A stretch of 64,000 nucleotides of DNA from Sandaracinobacteroides hominis (GCF_016464365.1 NZ_JADCUC010000004.1:310001-374000); one strand, 5' to 3'. Numbered from the stretch's first letter, positions 45,022-55,919 are shown. The notes: generated by a model not told the origin, from the sequence alone. Numbers and translations: made by a program.

Positions 45022-45312
45022 TATTTTACTGTCATTGGATGAGTTTGAATTCTTCTCTTTTTCACCCCATTAGTCGTCGTTCTATTTATTACGATATCTG
45101 ATATCATTGGTGTGGCGCCGGAGCCCAAAATCGACAAGTCCGCTAGGGAGCCTAGAACTATGTCAGGAACAGCTTGCGCCATCCCCGCCCATCCTGATTG
45201 ATCACCCGACGCATACATTAACGCGTACCCGATAAATGTAACAAGTTCGGCGCTCTGATACGCGCGAACGCCTGCTCCTGCTATCGCTAATCCCGGAATA
45301 CTGCCCTCGGGA
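45021..45312 (-). pseudogene. C-terminal fragment of an unidentified protein, upstream of the 126-aa membrane protein
   Basis: The frame has no start of its own. It opens at the REP array (about 45312), passes an internal ATG at 45218 and stops at 45021. It reads GLAIAGAGVRAYQSAEL, later GSLADLSILGSGATPMISD, and ends RRIQTHPMTVK. It looks like the tail of a longer protein whose front was lost where the repeats begin. A link to a polymorphic toxin tip is a guess from the coupled downstream gene. Confidence 0.45.
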
Positions 45313-45362
45313 ATTCCGGGGACATTATACTTGAATTCCGGGGACAGGAATTCCGGGGACAG
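45309..45362. repeat. REP array (inverted GTCCCCGGAATTCC), right
   Basis: Three copies of GGAATTCCGGGGACA-type sequence close the AT-rich module. The third forms part of the right inverted-repeat arm. Confidence 0.85.
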
Positions 45363-45476
45363 TATACTTAACTAGGGTCGGGCTTCGACAAGCTCAGCCT
45401 GAGCGGGTTCTGAGGTGGGGTTTGGTCAGCGTTTATGGCTGAAAGGTAGCGCAGACTCGACCCAGCGCCGCAGGCA
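45348..45476 (-). repeat. About 130-bp inverted-repeat arm, right (cassette C)
   Basis: Reverse complement of the arm at 43761-43890 with a small number of changes. It includes the 26-bp REP at 45381-45406. Confidence 0.88.
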
Positions 45477-45523
45477 ATCGACCCCACGGAAAAACCAACC
45501 CTTCCTGACCAAGCTCCAACTTC

Positions 45524-45583
45524 GAGGGTGCAGGGAAATCATTTCCATGCTGGGTGCAGGGCAAAGCCCTGCCCGCCGGAGGC
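45524..45583 (+). repeat. 60-bp double-hairpin element, forward copy (cassette C, right)
   Basis: Begins GAGGGTGCAGGGAAATCATT, has a variant middle (GCAGGGCAAAGCCCTGCC) and ends GCCGGAGGC. It closes the composite unit that starts at 43639. Confidence 0.9.
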
Positions 45584-45720
45584 TCCCTCAAACTGCTCAC
45601 CAAAGACCACAACCTGAACCGCGATTCACTTCCGTCGAATCCATCCAAGTCCTCTCGCTCCGTCGCTCGCTGGAGGCCGTCGCCGAGAGGGGTACACAAC
45701 TCGCAAGGAGTGTACCGAAG

Positions 45721-45810
45721 ATGTTGTTTCACGTTTCAACCGAGGCTGAAAACCCGAGGATGGTCGCTGAAGTTTTGTCACCGTTGGACGGTGGTAAGGT
45801 ATGTGGAGCA
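45721..45810 (+). pseudogene. Possible N-terminal remnant of a small conserved protein
   Basis: After an AAGGAG ribosome site, ATG 45721 opens [20 protein letters not shown] recall this as similar to the start of a glyoxalase/VOC-like protein of sphingomonads. After about 30 residues the frame loses coding character. The rest of 45584-45977 shows nothing recognisable. Confidence 0.35.
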
Positions 45811-45977
45811 AGCTCCGTCCCATTCGGGCGGAGTCAAAGATTACCGACCGTTAACCATTATCGCCCAGTTCGCGACAATCGAATCTGTAAACTCTGCCGA
45901 CAGTGAGGCCGGCGCCGCTTGGAATCCACCCGCACAGGCCCCATTTTCCCTCCGTCTGTGCGCTTCCCTTCAGCCCG

Positions 45978-45992
45978 GAACAGAGATAGAAC
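45978..45992 (+). promoter_or_regulatory. LexA (SOS) box in front of uvrA
   Basis: GAACAGAGATAGAAC fits the alphaproteobacterial SOS box GAAC-N7-GAAC exactly. It ends five bases before the uvrA start codon, so LexA would block transcription or overlap the ribosome site region. Confidence 0.85.
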
Positions 45993-45997
45993 AAAGC

Positions 45998-48874
<2,877 letters not shown>

Positions 48875-48921
48875 TCAACCGCACGCCCCGCCAAACCTCT
48901 CAACGCCAACACCCACCCCCC

Positions 48922-48947
48922 CGTCATCCCGGGCTTGACCCGGGACC
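48922..48947. repeat. CGTCATCCCGGGCTTGACCC hairpin repeat, copy 1
   Basis: A dispersed palindrome common in alphaproteobacterial genomes (CCCGGGCTTGACCCGGG core). A diverged second copy in the same orientation lies at 49302-49327, so the two flank the GIY-YIG gene. Confidence 0.8.
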
Positions 48948-49252
48948 TATCCCCGAACCGACCCGCAAGACACGTCCAGCAAATCTACCCACTCCAAATT
49001 CCCCACCTCCACCAAAGCAATCTTCCAATCCCGACGCCAGCGCTTCACCGTCTTCTCCCGCGCAATCGCGACGACAATCTCGTCGTGCCACTCAACCCAA
49101 ACCAACGTCCGGCACCGCCACTTCGCAGCAAACGCAGACCCCCGCCCCTCCCGATGCGCCAGCACCCGAGCCGCCAGATCAGCGGTCACCCCAACATACA
49201 AAACCCCACGCGGCCGGTTCGCCATCAAGTAAACCCAGCCACCCTTGGTCAT
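48947..49252 (-). CDS. GIY-YIG nuclease domain protein, 101 aa
   Basis: A stand-alone GIY-YIG protein of the UvrC/YhbQ type. WVYLMANRPRGVLYVGVT holds the two Tyr motif strands, ARVLAHREGRGSAFAAKW follows with the conserved Arg, and AREKTVKRWRRDWK carries the Glu. Proteins of this small type are common and mostly uncharacterised. Its position between two copies of the uvrA 3' end is unusual. ATG 49252 is chosen over a nearby TTG. Confidence 0.88.
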   Translation of the reverse strand: MTKGGWVYLMANRPRGVLYVGVTADLAARVLAHREGRGSAFAAKWRCRTLVWVEWHDEIVVAIAREKTVKRWRRDWKIALVEVGNLEWVDLLDVSCGSVRG

Positions 49253-49301
49253 ACGCAACTCCCACTGCTGGCAAACACACGCCGTACACCCGCCCCCCTA
49301 C

Positions 49302-49327
49302 CCGTCACCCCGGCCTTGAGCCGGGGC
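49302..49327. repeat. CGTCACCCCGGCCTTGAGCC hairpin repeat, copy 2
   Basis: Diverged copy of the repeat at 48922, same orientation, on the other side of the GIY-YIG gene. Confidence 0.75.
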
Positions 49328-49406
49328 CCAAGCACCAAACGCACAGCGATAGGCAAATCTCACGTTTCCCTGTATCTGAACCGCAGAATAGGCGAGGAGA
49401 CCTCGG

Positions 49407-49607
49407 GTGAATATGGTGCCGCCGCCCTGGACGGCTGATCCCGATACCGGGATGCAACGAACCGATCTCGCCGCGTTCGGTGCCTGGCTGCTGCAGCGCC
49501 GGGCCGAAGCCGGTGAACCCATCCTACCCCGCAACAGCGGAACTCGTCGCACGGATTCGAAGCGGGCCCTGCTTCGGGCAATCGAGGCTGCCGGCGGACG
49601 CTGGTAG
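49407..49607 (+). CDS. Small conserved-looking protein, 64-66 aa
   Basis: Starts at GTG 49407 or ATG 49413. The sequence [20 protein letters not shown] and [16 protein letters not shown] has good codon use and a basic C terminus (AIEAAGGRW). I think I have seen similar short proteins in sphingomonads; no function is known. It lies between the GIY-YIG gene and the uvrA 3' copy. Confidence 0.5.
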   Translation: MNMVPPPWTADPDTGMQRTDLAAFGAWLLQRRAEAGEPILPRNSGTRRTDSKRALLRAIEAAGGRW

Positions 49608-49635
49608 CCGCGCCGGGCGACCGGATTGCAGGCGC

Positions 49636-49846
49636 AGTCGATCAGGGTAATACCGTGGTGGTGATCGAGCACAATCTGGAGGTCATCCAGACCGCCGAGT
49701 GGGTGATTGATATGGGGCCTGAGGGTGGGCCTGGTGGTGGAAGCGTGGTGGTGGCCGGGACGCCTGAGGATGTTGTGGCGTCGGGCAAGGGGTTTACTGG
49801 GGGGTATTTGGGGCCGCTTTTGCAACAGGCAAATGCGGCGGAGTGA
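49636..49846 (+). pseudogene. Second copy of the uvrA 3' end (last about 70 codons)
   Basis: From VDQGNT to LQQANAAE it matches the end of the complete uvrA. Over the 63 residues from VVIEHNLEV onward about 56 agree, while third codon positions differ widely and the fragment uses more T-rich codons. So it is not a fresh duplication: either this end is older, or one of the two copies came from a related genome. There is no functional start for a protein. Confidence 0.85.
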
Positions 49847-50627
49847 ATATTTTGATTGGTGGCTTCTCGAGCGGCAAGCTTGCTTGGACCTCTTTAGGTC
49901 GCCACATTCGTGAATCAGTTGCCAGTCTATCGACGGCTTCACCATAGTATTTTTCTGCCCATTCCCAAGCTGCATACTCTTCTGGTTTTGCTCGGAATGC
50001 TTGAATTCGCCCTACGAGCGTAGCGATCCAATCGGCAGCCTGTATTGTTTGATACAGGTGAGATTCGACTTGAAATGGAGGCTCTATCAGGCAGCGCGCC
50101 GGCGACTCTGCTCCAAACATCGTTTTTGTAGCTGCTTCGAGGAGTCTAATCCGATCAGAATGCTGATCGAGAATCATCATGAACAATTCTTTCCTGCGAC
50201 AACAGTAGGAATCCACAGATCTTATGGTATGACTAAGAACTGTGGTGTATAGGCCGTGCGATTTGCACTCATCGGGTGCTAAATATTTTACTCTACCGTA
50301 ATATATAATGTGCCCCTGCCTGCGTTGCAGCTCTCTCAGCAATCTAAATAGTGCATCTCTGACTGCAGGATAACGTACAATATTTCGAGTTGTTATCAAC
50401 TCTGAGCCTTTTTTCTCCCACGTTGCAGGATGGGAACCGCTTGATTTTATCTCGTTTTCAAGCAAGTTTTGTTTCAGCTTGAGAAAGAATGTAGAAAAAT
50501 CGCGGGCGCGATCATGTGGAATCACGTAACCCGCCAATCCGAAAACCGGACTGCTGTTGTATTTTGGATCCTTGCGACTCACATACGGGCCGATATGGCC
50601 GAATTCGTCCAGGAACGCGATTTGCAT
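49794..50627 (-). CDS. DUF3800 domain protein, 277 aa
   Basis: The N-terminal [11 protein letters not shown] motif with acidic residues and the late [13 protein letters not shown] motif are those of DUF3800, a family with an RNase H-like fold that is frequent on mobile elements and is of unknown function. The gene is AT-rich. Its last 18 codons ([17 protein letters not shown]) are antisense to the uvrA 3' copy, so its natural end was probably replaced at a junction near 49847. Confidence 0.85.
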   Translation of the reverse strand: MQIAFLDEFGHIGPYVSRKDPKYNSSPVFGLAGYVIPHDRARDFSTFFLKLKQNLLENEIKSSGSHPATWEKKGSELITTRNIVRYPAVRDALFRLLRELQRRQGHIIYYGRVKYLAPDECKSHGLYTTVLSHTIRSVDSYCCRRKELFMMILDQHSDRIRLLEAATKTMFGAESPARCLIEPPFQVESHLYQTIQAADWIATLVGRIQAFRAKPEEYAAWEWAEKYYGEAVDRLATDSRMWRPKEVQASLPLEKPPIKIFTPPHLPVAKAAPNTPQ

Positions 50628-50651
50628 CTAAATACAGTATAGAAACGCGGA

Positions 50652-50677
50652 AGCCCGCACAAGGACTTGTGCGGGCT
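50652..50677. terminator. Perfect 12-bp stem hairpin upstream of the DUF3800 gene
   Basis: AGCCCGCACAAG and CTTGTGCGGGCT with a two-base loop. There is no U-tract, so it may be a structural repeat, not a true terminator. A weaker hairpin (CACGC-loop-GCGTG) follows at about 50688-50703. Confidence 0.6.
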
Positions 50678-51444
50678 CCGGAACTGGACACGCGCTTCTG
50701 CGTGGCCGAATCAATATCTAGGGAAACTTTTCCACATTTGCAAGCAGCAAAGGGCTTGACTCCCGATCGGAATCGAGTCCGTGGGCGGATCAACAGTTCT
50801 CCGCAATGCCACATGGACTCTATATTTTTCATTAATAACAATCATATACGGGACTATTAGCAGCCCTCGACATGTCCCCGAATGAAAGCGCCTCGTGATA
50901 ACGACGTCAGTTTGTGCTGACAGATTTCTGTGGATAACATTCAGGTTGTCAAGCTGGACGCATGGGCACGGCCATCCATATTCTCATTGATATGGTCAGA
51001 CCGAACTGCCCGATCCTACCATTAACAAGATCGGCATCTTCCGCTTCAATCCGCGCTGACCAGCTCTGTCCTACAAGCGGCATTCCTGCCAAAACGAGCC
51101 AATGCACCGGTGCTTGAAGGCGAAAACTTCTTCTGTCCTACACAGGTCCGTTTCGCTACGCGCGCGCTCGCAGGCGCCGGCGCGCGTGTGCAGGAGCAGG
51201 TGTGAAGTTTGGGAACTTTGCCTGGGTAAATCCCCAACAGGGGTGTGCGGCGGTGCACGGCCGGCGGCGCAGCCGCCGAGTCCGTTTGGTTGGACGGAAG
51301 AGAAGAAAGGTTGCGGGAATCTTGTTTGTCCGCCTCCGGCGGAACGCCCGCTCGTCGGACGGGTTCGTGGGCGGTCGCCCACGCCCCGCCGGCCGGGCGC
51401 GGCGGCGAGTCCGCGAGTTAGCGCTGCGCGCTAATCGCGGCCGC
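50678..51444. other. Non-coding stretch with many short hairpins
   Basis: No gene is supported here. It holds a direct repeat TCTGTCCTACA (about 51064 and 51135) and several palindromes: GGCGGCGCAGCCGCC (about 51265), CCGCCTCCGGCGG (about 51330), GGGCGGTCGCCC (about 51371) and TTAGCGCTGCGCGCTAA (about 51418). The left half is AT-rich and the right half GC-rich, so it is likely a join of two sequence types. Confidence 0.6.
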
Positions 51445-52365
51445 CTATGCTTGGGGAAATACCTTCCGCCAATCCCGCGCCATGCTGACAAGGCTGATCC
51501 CATACGCCCCCGCCTGATCCAACGCCTCCGCCAACGGGCTCAGCTTGAAATCCCGGTCATAGGCAAACTCCCGCTCCGCATCGTCATGGTGCAGCAGCAG
51601 CCCCAGCCGTGGCCCCTCGCCCGTCAGCGTATAGCGCAGCATCGCCAGGTCGCCGTCGCTGTTGCCGAACGCCAGCACCGGCCGCCGGCCGATGTGGATC
51701 TCGATATTCTCCGGCTTCACCTCGCGGTCGTCGAAGGTCAGCAGCTCGGGCAGCTTCTGGATCTCCATCCGCCCGTCGCGCTCCTCCATCTGCACCTTCA
51801 TCGCCGATCCGACGACCATGTGGCGCGGCACGCCATAGACCTGCTCGGAAAGCGTCCGCACCACATCCGCCCCGCCGCCCGTCACGATGAACACCAGGAA
51901 CCCGTTGGCGCGCAGATAGTCCAGCAGCTCCAGCATCGGCTGATAGACAACCTCCGTGTGCGGCCGCTTCAGCACCGGATGCACCGCCGTCTTCAGCCAC
52001 GCGCGCACCGCCGCCCGCATCTCCGACGCGCTCAGCCCGGCGTGGGTGGCGGCGGCGATCTCCATCAACCCCTTCTTCCCCAGCGCCTTCATGCTCGCAA
52101 TGTCGCGCGCCAGATAGGACCGATAGGGCTCCTGCGCCTTCAGTTCCGGCCGCTGCTCCGCCAGCTGCTGCAGCCGGTCACCCGCGAACAGCACCTGCAC
52201 CTGCACCGGCTGCTCGCACCAGAGCGTGCCGTCATTGTCAAAGGTGGCGATGCGTTCGGCCGGCGGCAGATAATCGGGCGATCCGTCCCGCGTCACCTTC
52301 TCCACAAAGGCGACAATCGCCGCCTTTACCGCGGTTTCGTTCCAGCTGGGAAGCGCGTCCGTCAT
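51445..52365 (-). CDS. HAD-superfamily phosphatase, SerB-like, 306 aa
   Basis: Motif I is ATFDNDGTLWCEQP (nucleophile Asp in DNDGT), with a helical cap domain in residues 70-150, motif II IVTGGGADVV, and motif IV in VLAFGNSDGDLAML. The family includes phosphoserine phosphatase-like enzymes. No signal peptide is present at ATG 52365. The substrate is unknown. Confidence 0.85.
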   Translation of the reverse strand: MTDALPSWNETAVKAAIVAFVEKVTRDGSPDYLPPAERIATFDNDGTLWCEQPVQVQVLFAGDRLQQLAEQRPELKAQEPYRSYLARDIASMKALGKKGLMEIAAATHAGLSASEMRAAVRAWLKTAVHPVLKRPHTEVVYQPMLELLDYLRANGFLVFIVTGGGADVVRTLSEQVYGVPRHMVVGSAMKVQMEERDGRMEIQKLPELLTFDDREVKPENIEIHIGRRPVLAFGNSDGDLAMLRYTLTGEGPRLGLLLHHDDAEREFAYDRDFKLSPLAEALDQAGAYGISLVSMARDWRKVFPQA

Positions 52366-52396
52366 GCCTGTGTCTCCTGGGTGGGAGACAAGGTTA

Positions 52397-52445
52397 GGGC
52401 CGGATCGGCCGGCGGGGAAGTGCTTCCCCGGTCGGCCGCCGGCCC
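52397..52445 (-). terminator. Hairpin after the first PEP-CTERM gene
   Basis: GGGCCGG and CCGGCCC flank an inner stem GGGGAAG/CTTCCCC. It lies 24 bases downstream of the stop of the minus-strand PEP-CTERM gene. Confidence 0.6.
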
Positions 52446-52468
52446 TCGGATCCTTGCAAGTCTTCGCC

Positions 52469-53026
52469 TCAGGCGGTGGCAGCCTCGCGCCGGCGGCGGG
52501 CAGCCAAGCCCACGGCGCCGAAGCCGACGATCAGCATCGCCCAGGCGGCGGGTTCCGGCACCACGCCCGGGACCACTTCGCTGATGTTGCCGCGGCCGGC
52601 CACCGTCAGCAGATAGCCGCCGGCATCGTAGTTGGCGAAGCCGGAGGCGACGACATAATAGGTGAGGCCGGCGGTCAGCGACTGAAAGAAGCCCGAAGTG
52701 CCGATGACCGGCGCGTCGTCGTTGGCGACCAGCAGATTGGCGAACTGGTTCGACGGATCGAAGCTGCCCACATAGAGATGCAGGAAATTATCATAAAGGG
52801 CGACCGACGAGAAGCCGTAGATGCCGGTGAAATCGACGGTGATGGCCGTCACTTCATAGGGAACGGCGGTGCCGACGGGAGACAGTGTCGTCGGCGGGTT
52901 GCCGGCGGTTGTGCGATTCCAGGTCGGTTCGCCCGAGGTGTTGCCGGCAGTGATGAAGACGCCGGCCTGAGCGGCGACGGAAAGCAGCGATGCAGCCGCA
53001 AAGGCTGCAAGATGACGCAAACGCAT
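52469..53026 (-). CDS. PEP-CTERM sorting-domain protein, 185 aa
   Basis: A signal peptide (HLAAFAAASLLSVAAQA) is followed by a beta-rich mature part and the C-terminal sorting signal VPEPAAWAML, a hydrophobic segment and a final RRRR. Exosortase recognises such a tail for export and surface or exopolysaccharide attachment. The body (about 20-150) resembles a bacterial pre-peptidase-like beta-sandwich. ATG 53026 has the ribosome site CAGGAG. Confidence 0.92.
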   Translation of the reverse strand: MRLRHLAAFAAASLLSVAAQAGVFITAGNTSGEPTWNRTTAGNPPTTLSPVGTAVPYEVTAITVDFTGIYGFSSVALYDNFLHLYVGSFDPSNQFANLLVANDDAPVIGTSGFFQSLTAGLTYYVVASGFANYDAGGYLLTVAGRGNISEVVPGVVPEPAAWAMLIVGFGAVGLAARRRREAATA

Positions 53027-53141
53027 GCCCAACTCCTGTTGACCCTGATTGAAGTGTGCAATGCAGCAAAATGCGCCGGAATTCAACTCTCGGCGCCTGT
53101 GGATAAATAGTTAACAGATTCAGGCAGGGCGCAGTTGGCCG

Positions 53142-53402
53142 TTATCTGGCGGCCCGACGCTCCAGCACCTTGGCGACGAACCAGCATTGCGGCACGATTT
53201 CGAGGCCCTTTGACTCCGCGTCGTCGAGCGCCGCCGTCACCAGTCTGGCGCCGATGCCGCGGCCTTCCAGTTCGGACGGCACCAGCGTGTGGTGGAAGAT
53301 GATGCGGTTCCCATCGAGCAGGTATTCGCAGATGGACAGCACGCCATCGGCTTCCAGTTCGTAGCGGCTGCGGGCTTCGTTGTTGGTGACGGTGGTGGCC
53401 AT
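53142..53402 (-). CDS. GNAT-like N-acetyltransferase (YidJ/YjdJ type), 86 aa
   Basis: This is a short GCN5-related fold of the NATD1/YjdJ kind (PF14542). The motif HTLVPSELEGRGIGARLVTAALDDA contains the acetyl-CoA-binding GRGIG loop. The substrate is unknown. ATG 53402 begins MATTVTNNEARSRYEL. Confidence 0.85.
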   Translation of the reverse strand: MATTVTNNEARSRYELEADGVLSICEYLLDGNRIIFHHTLVPSELEGRGIGARLVTAALDDAESKGLEIVPQCWFVAKVLERRAAR

Positions 53403-53492
53403 GCGGCTTTCATGGCACAGATCGCCGCCGGTTCCCATGCCGCGGAATCAGACGGCCCGGCGGATGAGGGGATCCACCGGGCCATCCTTTTC

Positions 53493-53605
53493 TTTCGGCG
53501 GGGAGAGAGAGGGGATAATCCCCGCCGAAACTCGCTATTCAGCTCCCGGTGACCAGTTGGGGCCGGCCACCGGGAAGATCTTGCGGCGGGAGAGAGGGGT
53601 ATCCG
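53493..53605. terminator. Three hairpins between the acetyltransferase and UrcA genes
   Basis: TTTCGGCGGGGA (53493) pairs perfectly with TCCCCGCCGAAA (53519-53530); CCCGGTG with CACCGGG; and CGGCGG with CCGCCG. They lie downstream of the UrcA-family gene on the minus strand and may end its transcription. Confidence 0.6.
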
Positions 53606-53621
53606 CCGCTCGACCGATCAA

Positions 53622-53948
53622 TCAGCGCGAGGCCAGCTGGGTCTTGCTGGCGAACTGGGCCATCTGCAGCCGGGCATTGGCGACGGCGGCGTCGACACAG
53701 TCGGTGTAGCTCTTGCGCTCGGTGAAGCTCTTGAAGTCGACACCACCGGCCGAGCAGGCGCTCCTGGCAGCGGTGTGGACACGGCGTTCGACGGTGGCGC
53801 GGCCGGCGGGGGTGTTGAGATCGTAGCTCGACACTTCCACCTTCACGCTCTTGGCTTCGGCCGGGACTGCGGTGAAGCTCAGCATCGTGGCGCTCGCCAC
53901 AACTGCCAGAACCAGGCTAAACATCGGGTTGTTCGTCATCGTGGTCAT
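53622..53948 (-). CDS. UrcA family protein, 108 aa
   Basis: A signal peptide (VASATMLSFTAVPAEA) is followed by VKVEVSSYDLNTPAGRATVERRVHTAARSAC, the UrcA-family pattern with two cysteines (about Cys66 and Cys84) likely bonded in the periplasm. The function of the family is unknown. ATG 53948 has AGGAGCGG ahead of it. Confidence 0.9.
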   Translation of the reverse strand: MTTMTNNPMFSLVLAVVASATMLSFTAVPAEAKSVKVEVSSYDLNTPAGRATVERRVHTAARSACSAGGVDFKSFTERKSYTDCVDAAVANARLQMAQFASKTQLASR

Positions 53949-54181
53949 CGTTCCGCTCCTGTTATCGGGTTGATGCCATATGCATTGCAGGTAGCGTGCC
54001 AACCTTGGCATGATTTTATGTTTTGTTTATTTTCAAATAGTTAAGCCATAGCGTGGCGACCATCAGCTTGCCGCAGGATGAATGTAATGCAAATCCTCCG
54101 TTAATTTTCCCAAGGGTTGGGAAATTCCGCGCAACGCCCTGCGGCTTGACTTGCAGCCCGTGCCAACTACCCCTGTTGCCC

Positions 54182-54715
54182 ATGGTTCCATTGTCCAATC
54201 CGGAGATCTCGCTGCTGGCGCAGACCATCCAGCTGGCCATTGCCCCGGTGTTCCTGCTGACAGCGATCGGGGCCTTTCTTTCGGTGATCACAACGCGGCT
54301 GGGGCGGGTGATCGACCGGGCGCGGAAGCTGGAGGCGACGCTGCTGGATGGGCCGGAGCTGGACCTGACGCGGCAGGCGATTGCGCGGCAGGAGCTGGCG
54401 ACGCTGGACCGGCGGATGCTGCTGGCGAACCGGGCGGTGGGGCTGGCGGTGGCGTCTGCCATCATCGTCTGCGTGCTGATCACGCTGCTGTTCATTTCCG
54501 CGGTGTCGCCACTGCACCCCGACAAGCTGGTGCCGGCGCTGTTCATGCTGGCGCTGCTGCTGCTGATGGCAGCGCTGATCGCCTTTTCGATCGAGGTCCG
54601 TATTTCGATCCGTACGGTACGGGTGCGGGCCGAGCTGATCCAGAATGCCCCGCGGGCGCCCGGGGACATCAGGTTTCCGCGCCGCTTCCCGTCTTTCGAG
54701 GAGAATGAGCCATGA
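54182..54715 (+). CDS. DUF2721 membrane protein, 177 aa
   Basis: Three hydrophobic helices (about 12-36, 84-105, 117-137) and the start SNPEISLLAQTIQLAIAPVFLLTAIG, with TTRLGRVIDRARKLE, are DUF2721 features. The role is unknown. It overlaps the next gene by an ATGA (54712-54715). Confidence 0.88.
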   Translation: MVPLSNPEISLLAQTIQLAIAPVFLLTAIGAFLSVITTRLGRVIDRARKLEATLLDGPELDLTRQAIARQELATLDRRMLLANRAVGLAVASAIIVCVLITLLFISAVSPLHPDKLVPALFMLALLLLMAALIAFSIEVRISIRTVRVRAELIQNAPRAPGDIRFPRRFPSFEENEP

Positions 54716-54951
54716 AATTCGAGTTCGAGATAGAGGCGACCCCGGCGGAAGCGCGGGCGTTCCTGGGGCTGCCCGACCTGACGCCGCTGCACGAGGCGTG
54801 GGTGGAGCGGATGAAGCATTTCACGATGGACGGGCCGACCCCGGACGACTGGCAGAAGCTGATGTCGACCTGGACGAACGGCGTGCCGGGCTTTGAGGCG
54901 TGGCAGAAGCTGATGACCAGCGCGATGACGGGTGGGGCGAAGAAGGACTGA
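54712..54951 (+). CDS. Small DUF6489-like protein, 79 aa
   Basis: MKFEFEIEATPAEARAFLGL and the C-terminal FEAWQKLMTSAM match my memory of DUF6489-type small proteins of sphingomonads. It is helical and acidic, and cytoplasmic by appearance. It is translationally coupled to the DUF2721 protein. Confidence 0.75.
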   Translation: MKFEFEIEATPAEARAFLGLPDLTPLHEAWVERMKHFTMDGPTPDDWQKLMSTWTNGVPGFEAWQKLMTSAMTGGAKKD

Positions 54952-54978
54952 CGGCAGCGCCCCCAAAGCACAACACAA

Positions 54979-55075
54979 CGGCCAAAGGCCGCAAGCGCGA
55001 ATGCGCGCCCGCGCAAGTGCGCGGAACCAGCGCGAAGCGCCAACAAAAACGGCCGCCCGCGCTTATTGCGCGGAA
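54979..55075. repeat. GC-rich repeat related to the array at 21844
   Basis: Contains GGCCAAAGGCC, GCGCGGAACCAGCGCGAAGCGC and the segment CGGCCGCCCGCGCTTATTGCGCGGAAC (split here by its hairpins) that also occurs at 21950. It lies between two convergent genes and the terminator at 55104. Confidence 0.8.
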
Positions 55076-55097
55076 CAGGATGCAGAGCATCCCAATC

Positions 55098-55132
55098 AAA
55101 AAAGGCGGCGGGGCCCTTCCCCCCCCGCCGCC
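55098..55132 (-). terminator. Rho-independent terminator of the second PEP-CTERM gene
   Basis: On the minus strand a GGCGGCGGGG-type stem (55104-55113 with 55123-55132) is followed by TTTTTT (55098-55103 complement). This is a textbook intrinsic terminator about 25 bases after the stop. Confidence 0.88.
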
Positions 55133-55154
55133 CTTTCCGCCGCGTGGCAGCCGC

Positions 55155-55919
55155 TTAGGCTGCTACAAGATTGCCCCGCCGCCGCCGAGCCGCTCCGCCG
55201 ACCAGGCCGAAGCCGGCGATCAGCATCGCCCAGGTGGTGGGTTCGGGGATACCGCCGACCGGCGGGTCGATCGGGGGCAGCACGTCTTCCATGATGCCGG
55301 CGTAGAGCGCGCTCGACTGCGAATAGTTGTAGAAGCCGAAGCGGCCATCGCTGAAGCTGCCGTCGAGGTCGATCTGCTTCACGCCATCCACCCAGACCTG
55401 GATGTTGCTGGCGTAGAAGTAGAGGTCGAAGCTGTAGGTGACGTTATCGACCCAGCCGGTATCGCCCAGCGTCGCGCCGCGCTGCAGCTCCTGCACGACG
55501 CCGGTGTGCGCCCAGGGGGCGTTGTTCTGGCCGTTCTGGATGGCGCCGGTCACGCGGGAGATGGAGAGGCCGCGCTTGGCGACATCCTGGTTGTTCTGCT
55601 TCCAGTCGATCAGCATATAGTCGGGCGTGGCGGCGGACAGCTCGCCCGGATCAAAGCCGAGCACGAAGCCGATATAATCGTCGTCGCCATCGGCGCCGAC
55701 GCGGATGGTGCCCGAAAGCTTGTTGCCGATGGCGTTCGACGTTCCATAGAATACGGTCGGATTGCCATTCACCGTTTGCAGCACGCTGTTGTTCCCGGGC
55801 TGCACCACCCAGTTTTTCGACGTGCCCTCGGCCGTCCAACCCGACAGATCGACCGGCGCTGCGATGGCCGGCGCCGCCAGCAGAAGTGCGGCGGACAGTT
55901 TCAACCCTGATGTAAGCAT
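55155..55919 (-). CDS. PEP-CTERM protein with thrombospondin C-terminal-like domain, 254 aa
   Basis: A signal peptide (LSAALLLAAPAIA) leads to a body that resembles the TSP_C lectin-like fold (WVVQPGNNSVLQTV, then GADGDDDYIGFVLGF with Ca-type acidic residues, and YMLIDWKQNNQDV). The C-terminal sorting tail is GIPEPTTWAMLIAGFG followed by RRRR. It should be exported and processed by an exosortase. It is divergent from the ECF sigma gene, which may control it; that is inference. Confidence 0.9.
   Translation of the reverse strand: MLTSGLKLSAALLLAAPAIAAPVDLSGWTAEGTSKNWVVQPGNNSVLQTVNGNPTVFYGTSNAIGNKLSGTIRVGADGDDDYIGFVLGFDPGELSAATPDYMLIDWKQNNQDVAKRGLSISRVTGAIQNGQNNAPWAHTGVVQELQRGATLGDTGWVDNVTYSFDLYFYASNIQVWVDGVKQIDLDGSFSDGRFGFYNYSQSSALYAGIMEDVLPPIDPPVGGIPEPTTWAMLIAGFGLVGGAARRRRGNLVAA

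Noticed and set aside
45724-45740. parS-like half site TGTTTCACGTTTCAAC upstream of uvrA
   Set aside because: Only one half matches; the second half is not the inverted sequence, so ParB binding is unlikely.
50948-51054. Short frame ending in NKIGIFRFNPR that looked like the tail of a gene
   Set aside because: It is closed by a stop about 22 codons upstream and no start or family could be assigned.
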